Shown one piece after another: positions 9,741 to 16,993 of a stretch of 64,000 nucleotides of DNA. Both the position numbers and the translations under genes were made by a program. The stretch's first letter is position 1, and each line of letters starts with the position of its first letter. The DNA is from CAIWHR01 sp963734085. Lineage in GTDB: Bacteria; Pseudomonadota; Gammaproteobacteria; Burkholderiales; Casimicrobiaceae. The notes beneath the pieces were generated by a model. That model was not told the origin of the DNA. It did not search any database and was given only the letters and a program-made list of their open reading frames with translations. The stretch is from contig CAVTFT010000015.1 in assembly GCA_963734085.1 (NCBI GenBank), positions 1 through 64,000 of the forward strand. The letters run 5' to 3'.

Positions 9741-10050
9741 TCAGTTCCGCAGGCGCTTCGAACGAGGTTCTTTCGGCCATCCCACAAAATATGCGTAGAT
9801 TCCTTCGCGAAGTGCGCGATCGTGAATTGCCCGCTCGACTGCATCCAACTGCGCAATTTGCTCGGGTGGGTTCTAGAGCGGGATCGACCTTCAGTACGAT
9901 CCACCCCTGATGCATGATGTACGCGCGTGCCCTTTGTCTCTGCGTTGCTGCGATCCCTGTCGTTAACCCACACGTCCACGTTAGCGCCCCAATATCGCTG
10001 GCATTGGTGGCGGTGGCGGTCGGCTCCGCTCGCATTTTGAAGAAATGCAT
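9741..10050 (-). pseudogene. Conserved small protein of unknown function, three frameshifts
   Basis: ATG 10050 is preceded by GGGAGA at three bases. Reading across three frames gives a coherent protein of about 103 residues: MHFFKMRAEPTATATNASDI, then VDVWVNDRDRSNAETK, then ARAYIMHQGWIVLKVDPALE, then LDAVERAIHDRALREGIYAY and FVGWPKE before the TGA. The pattern of a short beta strand, an AETxAR helix, a QGW strand and a GIYxYF segment resembles small uncharacterised proteins I have seen in betaproteobacteria. I cannot name the family. A terminator follows. Each break is a single base. Confidence 0.5.
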
Positions 10051-10247
10051 GGATCTCCCATTCGTTGTGGCCTGCGCGGGTCGCCGGAACCGTGATTTCC
10101 CGCTCTGACGCTTCATTGCCCAGACTTCTGGCATTTGAAATCGAACAACTGAAACAGGGAGCGCCTTCAACCGGACCCTGGAGAAAGATCAGGGGCGCCG
10201 TGCTGCGTATCATCGCGGCCGGCGGTCACACGTCGGCGCACGTGCGT

Positions 10248-10466
10248 CTATTTGATCCCCGCCTGATCAAGATCGTGCGCCGTCGCTGGCCGTAGCATTC
10301 TGACTGGAAGCTCTGTCTCCCCTGGGCCGGGTGGCATGCTCAGATACCGGATCAGCACCCGCTCGTCCTTGGTAAGACTCACGATTTCAGCGATGAAACC
10401 GTTGCGTGTCGCGACGCGCTCGCCAATGCTCCAGCGAGCGGTGATCTTTCCCCTCAACTTTCCCAT
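10248..10466 (-). CDS. Intact copy 4 of the repeated small SH3-like protein
   Basis: This protein of 72 residues begins MGKLRGKITARWSIGERVAT. It is rich in alternating hydrophobic residues and has the W-x-x-G-E-R-V pattern of small SH3, KOW or Tudor-like barrels. It ends with LPVRMLRPATAHDLDQAGIK. Its start lies inside the last codons of the membrane-protein gene at 10454-10714, with GAGGG about eight bases ahead, so the two are probably translationally coupled. Three other copies (near 4.6, 5.4 and 9.45 kb) are damaged. There is no known function. A nucleic-acid or protein-binding barrel is an inference from the sequence pattern only. Confidence 0.55.
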   Translation of the reverse strand: MGKLRGKITARWSIGERVATRNGFIAEIVSLTKDERVLIRYLSMPPGPGETELPVRMLRPATAHDLDQAGIK

Positions 10467-10714
10467 TCGCTGTACCCTCGCCTCGAGCTCGTGCCGCTCG
10501 GCGGCGTAGCGCGCCTCTCAGCCTGGAAGGAAGTCGCCCGACTGCTCATTCGCCCGAGCCGCGTAGTCGTGACATCGGAAAAGGAGGCGAGCTCTTTTTC
10601 TGCGCGGCGCGCGATGCGGTCCTGGTCGCCGGCCATTCGCATTAGGATCAGCACGAACAGAACACCAAGCACGCAGGCGACCAAGATCGTCAACAGGATC
10701 AAGTTGCCGTCCAT
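10454..10714 (-). CDS. Small membrane protein, 86 residues
   Basis: ATG 10714 is preceded by GGGGAGG at four bases, an excellent ribosome site. One transmembrane helix (NLILLTILVACVLGVLFVLI) is followed by a basic, Ser/Thr-rich cytoplasmic-type tail with ARRAEKELASF. The gene overlaps the start of the SH3-like gene by 13 bases and sits in the 330-bp segment that is absent from repeat copy B. Its function is not recognised. Together the two look like a tiny membrane-plus-soluble protein unit. Confidence 0.5.
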   Translation of the reverse strand: MDGNLILLTILVACVLGVLFVLILMRMAGDQDRIARRAEKELASFSDVTTTRLGRMSSRATSFQAERRATPPSGTSSRRGYSEWES

Positions 10715-10772
10715 ATCCGCCTCCCCAAGCCACGCCGGCGCCTTCTCGCGCGGTGATCTTCCGGCGATGTCT

Positions 10773-11207
10773 CTCCATGTGATGTTCAACGCGCCGTGTC
10801 CTCCCGCTTGCTCTGCTCGTCCAGGAAAGCAGCAATCGTCTTTTTGAACTTGGCCTCCTGCTCATCGGGGACCAATGTCCTGCTACGGTGATTGCGCCTC
10901 GAGCGCCATTCGCTGTGATGGTTCGGATGCGGTCGGCGACGTGACACGATTCTTGCGAGCGAAGCGTTCTGTTGTCCCATACGATGTGTTCTTTAATCGC
11001 CGCTATGAGCGGCACGCAATTAAGGTCGAGCACGACTCGTACCAGACCTTTCCGGACTTGGGCTTTCTCAATGGCTTAGCCGATTACCCGCCTTGATGAG
11101 CGCTTCGAAATGTAAATATCTGCGACGTTTCAATCTGAAAGCCGCCGCTGAGCGCGGAGCGACTGTTCAGCACAAAAGGAAGCGCCCCGACCTTGCGGAC
11201 CGGGGTG
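10773..11207. repeat. 430-bp direct repeat, copy A
   Basis: This matches 5478-5907 with scattered differences. Here it lies directly upstream, in the direction of transcription, of the small membrane-protein gene. It carries the 3' part of a reading frame ending KFKKTIAAFLDEQSKREDTA and part of the frame at 11084-11341. Confidence 0.7.
10786..11033 (-). pseudogene. Possible small gene, one frameshift, unknown
   Basis: A frame opening at 11033 reads NCVPLIAAIKEHIVWDNRTL and ADRIRTITANGARGAIT. After a one-base shift near 10872 it continues DEQEAKFKKTIAAFLDEQSK to a stop at 10786. The two parts have sensible amphipathic composition, and the second is conserved in repeat copy B. The family is unknown, and whether it is really translated cannot be settled from one genome. 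Confidence 0.3.
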
Positions 11208-11341
11208 CCGTGATGCAGCAACTCATCCGCCTCGCCTTGGGTTGGCGGCCGCCCGACCGGCTCGGGTAGCGGCTCGATCCTCGCGCCGGGGTATAGCGCC
11301 GCCTTCACTGGGTGGTTGGCTTGCGCTTGCAGGCGGCACAA
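11084..11341 (-). CDS. Possible small protein or fragment
   Basis: This is an 85-codon frame whose last 70 residues have protein-like composition: ARIEPLPEPVGRPPTQGEAD, LHHGTPVRKVGALPFVLNSR and SGGFQIETSQIFTFRSA. The 3' part is also readable in repeat copy B near 5.8 kb, with more damage. There is no clear ribosome site or family. It may be the tail of a longer gene that was cut off at the edge near 11,340, where sequence resembling the 7705 inverted repeat occurs. Confidence 0.3.
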   Translation of the reverse strand: MCRLQAQANHPVKAALYPGARIEPLPEPVGRPPTQGEADELLHHGTPVRKVGALPFVLNSRSALSGGFQIETSQIFTFRSAHQGG

Positions 11342-11613
11342 TCCGTAGAACGATTATCAGCGCCAGCTCGTCCGGCTGCGGGTCATGACTGCGCCGCGCT
11401 TCCTCGATCTTCGCCGCCGCTGACTCAGAAAAGTCCAGTTCTCGCTGTCTACCGGGAGGGGGAGCTTACGGGTCTGGCGGCCCAATCGGTGGCGGCATCG
11501 ATTGAGGGGGTTTCCTCGCGAAAGGGTACCGCCCTCCTACGCCCATCTGGCCGGCCTGCGGGCGCGATTTGGCGACCCTCGGGATTTGGCAGGTGCAGTC
11601 TAAAATTATGCAT

Positions 11614-11642
11614 TTGTCATTTCGCGATTTCCATGTTATTGT
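11614..11642 (+). promoter_or_regulatory. Candidate promoter for the riboswitch-controlled gene
   Basis: TTGTCA and TATTGT are separated by 17 bases, about 65 bases before the riboswitch. The local sequence is AT-rich compared with its surroundings. This is a sequence match only. Confidence 0.4.
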
Positions 11643-11707
11643 CATGTACATGTTCGCGTGCCCTCACGCGGCGCTTTTACAGTAATTGGTGTTGCCATTA
11701 CTGCCGG

Positions 11708-11795
11708 GTTGTCAAAACGGCAAACCACATGGATGGGGCGCAAAGCCGAGGGCCTAAATCCCTGCGGGGGCAAGGCAGCCTGGTTGCCAAGAATG
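11708..11795 (+). ncRNA. Cyclic-di-GMP-I (GEMM-I) riboswitch
   Basis: The conserved GEMM-I blocks occur in order: CAAACC, then GCAAAGCC, then GGCCTAAA, and finally GGCAGCCTGGTTGCCA forming the distal stem with its tetraloop-receptor-like segment. Spacing agrees with the known aptamer. It lies about 40 bases before the ribosome site of the fibronectin-III protein gene, in the same direction. A further short hairpin (GCCA pairing with TGGC near 11798-11817) could be the expression platform. It should make expression of the downstream secreted protein respond to c-di-GMP. Confidence 0.85.
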
Positions 11796-11836
11796 GAGCC
11801 AGTGCCTCTTGGTGGCCATTGTTCGAGGGAGGCACG

Positions 11837-12964
11837 ATGGCCGAAGTAGCTACGCGTAACGGGTTAAGTGCGCTAGCCACTGCAGCGCGATCGATCGGTC
11901 TGTTTTTCTTCCTGCTCCTGGTCGCAGCGCGCGCTCTCGCGGGCAGCGTCAACTTGGCCTGGGATCCCCCAACCGGTCCAGCGCCGGCCGGCTACAAGGT
12001 TTATTACGGCCCGGCAGCTGGAAACTATCCGTCAAGTGTCGACGTAGGTAGCACTACCTCCTACACGGTTTCCGGTCTGGCGGAAGGAGTGACTTATCAC
12101 TTTGCTGCGACGGATTACGACGTCTCGCATACAGAAAGTGGCTTTTCGAATGACGTGAGCGCAACGGTCAAAACACCTAGAAGAATATTGGTGCCAGACG
12201 GCACATCCGAGAAGCAGGTTTTTGTGGGCTACCCGGAAACGCGCTGGTTCGCAATGACGGTGGAGCCGGGCAAGACATATGTGATCGACGCGGTGGATCC
12301 GAGCGGCGAGCTCACCGCCAACGCGATGGGCACGCTGGGAGTGTTCGCGCCGGACGGGGTGTCGGCACCGCCGGAGGCGAGTGTGGACTGCACGGGGGCC
12401 AATGGTCCGCGGCCGCCGGCGGTGGATGTGGCAAGTGACGGGATTCGCTGCGTGCTGCGCACGGCATTGCCGACGGCAGGGATGCAGCAGAACAAGCGGC
12501 CGGTGTACGTGAAGGTGACGCGGGCGGATCCGGTGCTGCTGGGTGGCGGGGCGCAGTTCAAGATCCGGGCGCGGGAGAGCACGATCTACGGCCGCTGGGT
12601 CACCAACGGCTACGCCTATCACGTCGAGGTGGAGAACACGACGGGTGATGCTATGTGCGTGGAGGTAGCGCGCTACCCGGCCTCGGGGCTCACTTATACG
12701 ACGGGGCCGGGGTGGTCGGGGTCGATTGCGTCTTTCCAGATGACGGTGCCGGCGTTCGGGGCAGTGAAGCAGGTGATCCCGAATGGCAGCCTAGTCGGGG
12801 GAAACGGGGAAGGCACGCTGCGCGTCAATGCCTGCGCTATGCCGACGAATCTGATCCCCGGCGCACTGCACGTGAGCACGTACGCATTCGATCCGGTAAG
12901 CGAACGATTTCTTTACTTCCTTACATCGACCGCAAACGAGGGCAAGACGCGCAGCACGTGGTAG
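11837..12964 (+). CDS. Secreted fibronectin type III domain protein under c-di-GMP riboswitch control
   Basis: The protein has 375 residues. ATG 11837 follows GAGGGAGG by four bases. Residues 1-36 are a signal peptide ending VAARALAG. Residues about 37-118 are an FN3 domain (VNLAWDPPTGPAPAGYKVYY and on to YHFAATDYD). Residues from about 120 on resemble a pre-peptidase-like beta domain (WFAMTVEPGKTYVIDAVDPS), and the last 130 residues contain two Cys-bearing repeats of unknown fold. It has no catalytic motif. With the GEMM-I riboswitch upstream, a role in the surface or matrix during the sessile state is likely, as known for other FN3 genes under this switch. Confidence 0.8.
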   Translation: MAEVATRNGLSALATAARSIGLFFFLLLVAARALAGSVNLAWDPPTGPAPAGYKVYYGPAAGNYPSSVDVGSTTSYTVSGLAEGVTYHFAATDYDVSHTESGFSNDVSATVKTPRRILVPDGTSEKQVFVGYPETRWFAMTVEPGKTYVIDAVDPSGELTANAMGTLGVFAPDGVSAPPEASVDCTGANGPRPPAVDVASDGIRCVLRTALPTAGMQQNKRPVYVKVTRADPVLLGGGAQFKIRARESTIYGRWVTNGYAYHVEVENTTGDAMCVEVARYPASGLTYTTGPGWSGSIASFQMTVPAFGAVKQVIPNGSLVGGNGEGTLRVNACAMPTNLIPGALHVSTYAFDPVSERFLYFLTSTANEGKTRSTW

Positions 12965-13237
12965 CCGAGACGAGTAGCAGGCTAGGGACGGGTGTGCTTG
13001 CGCCGATTCGTATCCGTTCCGCTACTGCGATCTCGTATCGGCGAGTGGGCGCGCGCCCGGTACTCCGGCGAGCGAAGAGCGGTCGCCTCGCGGAACTCCG
13101 AGTCATTTGGCGATGAGAAGTCGCCAATCAAAGGCCTGTCCCTCCGGGGGCGTGTCGACAAGAAGCGTCCCGGTTCGGGCGGAACGGTAGCCGGCGTCCG
13201 CGCCCACGCCCTCGAGCCGGCTTGCAATCGGGAAACA
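12965..13237. other. Intergenic region before the island
   Basis: Nothing convincing is coded here. It is the chromosomal flank between the FN3 gene and the left attachment site of the tRNA-Cys island. Confidence 0.35.
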
Positions 13238-13257
13238 GGCGGGAGTCGGAATCGAAC
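13238..13257. repeat. Left attachment-site repeat (tRNA-Cys 3' end copy)
   Basis: The 20 bases GGCGGGAGTCGGAATCGAAC are identical, and in the same orientation, to 21526-21545 inside tRNA-Cys. They cover the acceptor strand and T-arm side of the gene. The tRNA gene itself is complete only at the right end, next to the integrase, which is the standard outcome of integration into a tRNA 3' end. Confidence 0.8.
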
Positions 13258-13307
13258 GATGCCGATTCTCGGGGCTACAGGGCCATCTTACGAGCCAGAC
13301 CGTACCC

Positions 13308-13327
13308 TTACCACCACTCTTACCACT
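13308..13327. promoter_or_regulatory. Arm-type integrase site repeats, left end
   Basis: TTACCACCA at 13308 and TTACCACT at 13320 match the repeated TTACCACCA motif at the right end of the island. Their presence at both ends is what is expected of tyrosine-integrase arm sites. Confidence 0.6.
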
Positions 13328-13366
13328 TAGTGAACTTGCTAGACGTGTCCTGATCGGAATTCGACC

Positions 13367-13409
13367 CGACACCGGCCGTTCAGTCGCGGTTCGTCAATGG
13401 GCGCGTTCG
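13367..13409. repeat. 43-bp inverted repeat, left copy
   Basis: The reverse complement occurs at 16660-16702 with 40 of 43 bases identical. The pair brackets the nuclease-transposase genes. The outer flanks show no clear 8-bp target duplication. Confidence 0.65.
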
Positions 13410-13736
13410 ACCCACTCCGGACATACGAGTCGAATATTGTCCTCGGGCCGCTTTCACCAGCCCAAGCGGACGTTGGGAAGCGCAACTGGTGGTGCAATTT
13501 CCAGCGTCTCGTTCTCGTATTTGTAGCAGCTCTAATATTATCCCTGCAAGCAAGACTACGGACTTCGTCCTTTCCGTAGCGAATCAACGTTCCCGACTCT
13601 CATGGCCAGTCCTACCATCATCGGGCGGCGGGACCAGAATAATTCTCAATGAAGATTCCTTCGAAAAATTGCGGGAAGTCAAACGCGACCTTAGAGGCTA
13701 TAGTCGGCTCCATCGATTCTTCGCATGGGGACTGCC

Positions 13737-15479
13737 ATGGAAACGAACGACTCGATCAACACCACTATATTTTCGGCGTTTCTAAAATGTCCGAGGAAAG
13801 CTCATTTCTTGTCGATAGCCGAGCCCAAAACGGAAACCTACTTTTCGGAGCTGGAGGCTCGCATATCCTCGGCGTACAAAACACGGGCGATACGGACTCT
13901 TCGAGGCGAAGGTGAGAGAGCGAAGCCCGCTAGCTTCTTGCATACAAAGGACCGTGAAGACCTCCTGGCCGCGGTCTGGGTTGATTGCGACACAGTCGTT
14001 TATGACCTTTCCCACTTGAAAGACGTATCGGTGGATCGGCGTGCGCGGAATTCGTCTGCGGGCGGGCTTGTCGTTCCCGTACTCTTTTCGCCGTGGAACA
14101 AACCGGAACTCTCGGAGAGCCTCCTCGTGTGTTTCGGCGGCCTCGCCCTATCAAAGTCTGCCGGGATGTGTCTCCAAGCCGGCACGCTGGTTTATGGCGA
14201 CAGATTTCGGCGCAGGAATGTCCGAGTTTCCGAGTACGCTGCGCCGGTCAATCGTACTCTCCGCGCAATACGTGATCTCCTATCCAGCGGCCAAGAACCA
14301 CCGCTCCGCCTGAACAGACATTGCTCCGTTTGCGACTTCCGGTCGAAATGCCGCGACCTCGCCATCAAGCGCGACGATTTGAGCCTCCTTTCCGGGATGA
14401 CCCCCAAGGATCAAACAAAGGCTCTCGCCAGGGGCATCCTGACGATCTCGCAGTTGTCTTACGGGTACCGACCGAGGCGGCGAAAGCGCACTAAACCGGA
14501 CGCCGAACGCTCTGCCAAATCCGTCGACGCCGCCCGCACCCGGCACAGTGCCGGGCATGACAGCAAACTCAGGGCTCTAGCAATCAAGAAGGGCATGATC
14601 CATGTCGTCGGGGCGCCAACTCTGGAAATTGATGGAGTCGCGACCTTCATCGACGTTGAGGGAATGCCAGACAATGATTTGTTCTACCTTGTCGGACTTC
14701 GGTTCGAAGCCGAAGGCAGAACGGTCGAGCGAACGTTCTGGGCAGACGGGCTGGAGGGCGAGCGTGGGATGTGGGAGAACTGCCTCCAGACGCTCAAGTC
14801 AATTGAAAATGCACGGCTAGTGCATTACGGTGCCTACGAAACCCGATTTCTCCGGCAGATGAAGAGGCGGCACGTGTTACCGCCCGACGACATGAAGCTC
14901 GTTGATCGACTGATCGAAACCTCCGTCAATCTTGTCGCATGCATATACGGGAGCATCTATTTTCCGACGTATTCGAACGGTCTCAAGGAAATCGGCCGGC
15001 AGCTCGGGTTCACTTGGGCATGGGCACATGCATCCGGGGCTGCTGCGGTGATGCTGCGCAAGGCATGGGAACTCTCTGTTACGGGTGACTTCAAGAACCA
15101 GCTTATTACGTACAACATGGACGACTGTCGAGCGGCTGGCGTCGTAGCCGCAGCATTGGTACAGATCTGCGCCGGGAGCTCTTCAGCACCCGACTCGGTC
15201 AACGTCAAATCTCTCGAAGTAGGGTTCCAGCGAACGTTTGGAAAATTTGACTCTGCTCTGCCAGAATTCGCAAAGATCAACAACGCCGCGTACTGGAACT
15301 ATCAGAGATCCAAGGTTTTCGTGCGAACGGACAAGGCCGTACAGCGGATCGTCCAGAAATCCGAACGCCATTACCGGAAGATTTCCGCGGTTGAGAAGGA
15401 AATCACTGTGAAGACTGTCGGCGAAGTGCCCCAAGTGCTCGGGGACCAAACTTTGGAAATATCCGCCAAGAAGGTCTAA
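13737..15479 (+). CDS. TM0106-type RecB-like nuclease with RNase H-like domain
   Basis: The protein has 580 residues from ATG 13737; an in-frame ATG at 13725 is an alternative. The N-terminal part shows a Cys at FLKCPRKAHFL and a later cluster CSVCDFRSKC, together the Cas4/AddB-like iron-sulphur pattern. PVLFSPWNKPELSESLLVCF fits the RecB-like PD-(D/E)XK core region. After a basic linker (about residues 240-285) comes a DEDD-type RNase H-like exonuclease domain: FIDVEGMPDND, LVHYGAYETRFL and YNMDDCRAAGVV supply the acidic residues. TM0106 proteins are predicted nucleases of unknown role. The gene stops one frame away from, and 1 base before, an IS66-like transposase, and its last residues (ISAKKV) read smoothly into that frame if one T is removed. 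Confidence 0.7.
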   Translation: METNDSINTTIFSAFLKCPRKAHFLSIAEPKTETYFSELEARISSAYKTRAIRTLRGEGERAKPASFLHTKDREDLLAAVWVDCDTVVYDLSHLKDVSVDRRARNSSAGGLVVPVLFSPWNKPELSESLLVCFGGLALSKSAGMCLQAGTLVYGDRFRRRNVRVSEYAAPVNRTLRAIRDLLSSGQEPPLRLNRHCSVCDFRSKCRDLAIKRDDLSLLSGMTPKDQTKALARGILTISQLSYGYRPRRRKRTKPDAERSAKSVDAARTRHSAGHDSKLRALAIKKGMIHVVGAPTLEIDGVATFIDVEGMPDNDLFYLVGLRFEAEGRTVERTFWADGLEGERGMWENCLQTLKSIENARLVHYGAYETRFLRQMKRRHVLPPDDMKLVDRLIETSVNLVACIYGSIYFPTYSNGLKEIGRQLGFTWAWAHASGAAAVMLRKAWELSVTGDFKNQLITYNMDDCRAAGVVAAALVQICAGSSSAPDSVNVKSLEVGFQRTFGKFDSALPEFAKINNAAYWNYQRSKVFVRTDKAVQRIVQKSERHYRKISAVEKEITVKTVGEVPQVLGDQTLEISAKKV

Positions 15480-15480
15480 C

Positions 15481-16482
15481 GTCGTTTACGACCTGAAGTT
15501 TTCTCGCAAAGGGGTCAAGCGGTGGACATTGAGGTACCGTTACGCTCAATATCCGTGTAGCGAATGTCGCGCTGAAATGACTGTATATCAGCGGCGCCCG
15601 CTATACGGTCCGAATCTTCGCGCCTTTCTGACCTACCTCGTAATCGAGATGCGCCTTTCCTATCAAAAGGCTGCAGAGCACACCTCCCTGTTGTTCGACT
15701 TGAAGCTAACAAGGAGCATTGTGGGCCAAGTCAAGGCGCAGATGGCCGAAAACTTCGCTCCAACCTATCAAGGCACCTGCGGCAAATCGTGACAGGCGCC
15801 CTGATCCACGCTGACGAGACCAAGGGCGTCGTCATAGGCGGGGGCCATTACGTGTGGGTCTTCGCGAACATGACGAACGTCGCGTACGTCTATGCTGAAT
15901 CGAGGGAACGGCCATTCTTGAAACCCTACTTGATGGCTTCAAAGGCGTGCTCGTTTCCGACTTCTACGCAGCGTACGACTCGGTGGAGTGTCCCCAGCAA
16001 AAGTGCCTTATCCACCTCATGCGTGACATCAACGAGGATTTGCACAAGAACCCATCGACGAAGAACTGAAGGCCATCGCCGGCCGATTCGGCGCGCTGCT
16101 CCGCGAAATTGTCGAAACTGGTCGACCGGTACGGAAAGAAGGCACGACACCTGGGCAAGCACCGACGATCCGCCGAAGAATTCATTGAACACGTCGCCGG
16201 AAAGAATTGCGCAACCGAAGTCGGACGAGCGCTCCAGAAGCGCATCGAAAAGAACAGGGACAAGCTCTTTACGTTTCTGTCTTACGATGGCGTGCTTGGA
16301 ATAACAACAACGCCGAACATGCCGTTCGCGCTTTCACACGACTGCGGAATGTCATCAACACGAGTTCCCCGAACGGAACACGAGACTATGCGACGTTGCT
16401 AAGTATCCAACAGACCCTGCGGTACCGAGGGAGGGACTTCCTGGAATTCATGAGATCGGGCGAGATGGAAATTGGCAGCTAA
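15481..16482 (+). pseudogene. IS66-like transposase, multiple frameshifts
   Basis: Reading through several single-base shifts gives about 330 residues. First comes a zinc-binding and HTH segment (KRWTLRYRYAQYPCSECRAE, PNLRAFLTYLVIEMRLSYQK). The DDE core follows with IHADETKGVVIGGGHYVWVF, VLVSDFYAAYDSV, CLIHLMRDINEDLHKNP and the last acidic segment NNNNAEHAVRAFTRLRNV. The end is YATLLSIQQTLRYRGRDFLE. Shifts lie near 15477, 15775, 15910, 16055, 16110 and 16300. No tnpA or tnpB helper genes are nearby. The first break is exactly at the junction with the nuclease gene, so the ancestral form may have been one protein of about 910 residues. Confidence 0.75.
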
Positions 16483-16549
16483 TTTCCAGTTCTAGAAGGA
16501 ACTGCCCGCTTTGGTGCGTCTGTGGTCGCAACCGAGCTACGTCAACTTG

Positions 16550-16993
16550 TTAGGCAGCTTCCTCGCCTGCAATTGCCGTGCGGGCAAGGGCAGCTTTGGT
16601 GCGCGAGACCGGCCGTCGAAAGGTAAGGGTATTGGGTATTTTCAATGCCTGCTTGTGGCCGAACGCGCCCATTGACGAACCGATACTGAATGGCCGGTGT
16701 CGCGATGTTGCAGCCATTTTTGACGTCCACTTGACCAGCAGCTGGAGGTCGATAGCGCCACCGAATGACTGCAGTCGGTGACTTTGCCATGCAGCAGTTT
16801 TTGGCTGATTTGAAGGCCGATCGAGGTCAACTGTGATCTGCTGACTCAAGCCGAGAGGGCGCTCATTCTTCAAAAGGATGAAGAAGCTTTGGATCGATGC
16901 GTATCCCAGCCGTTCCTTTTCCGACGCGTCAAGCAAGTCCAGCCGGAACGTCCTACCTTCCACAATAAATCGCCGTGACTTGCTCGCGCTCAT
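16550..16993 (-). CDS. Hypothetical protein downstream of the recombinase
   Basis: This frame of 147 residues starts at ATG 16993 and overlaps the end of the recombinase gene by 41 bases. The first 90 residues look protein-like: SRRFIVEGRTFRLDLLDASE, SIQSFFILLKNERPLGLSQQ and FGGAIDLQLLVKW. From about residue 92 the frame runs through the right copy of the 43-bp inverted repeat (HRPFSIGSSMGAFGHKQ), so the natural C-terminus may have been replaced by insertion of the flanking transposon. The family is unknown. Confidence 0.45.
   Translation of the reverse strand: MSASKSRRFIVEGRTFRLDLLDASEKERLGYASIQSFFILLKNERPLGLSQQITVDLDRPSNQPKTAAWQSHRLQSFGGAIDLQLLVKWTSKMAATSRHRPFSIGSSMGAFGHKQALKIPNTLTFRRPVSRTKAALARTAIAGEEAA
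16660..16702. repeat. 43-bp inverted repeat, right copy
   Basis: This is the reverse complement of 13367-13409 with three mismatches. It lies 178 bases past the stop of the transposase and within the 3' half of the hypothetical gene on the other strand. Confidence 0.65.

Noticed and set aside
11312..11836. Extension of the FN3 gene to an upstream start
   Set aside because: It would run through the riboswitch. The signal peptide and ribosome site place the start at 11837.
15470..15490. Programmed +1 frameshift (GTC TAA C) joining nuclease and transposase
   Set aside because: The P-site codon would not re-pair well after slippage, and five more indels follow, so an error or mutation is simpler.
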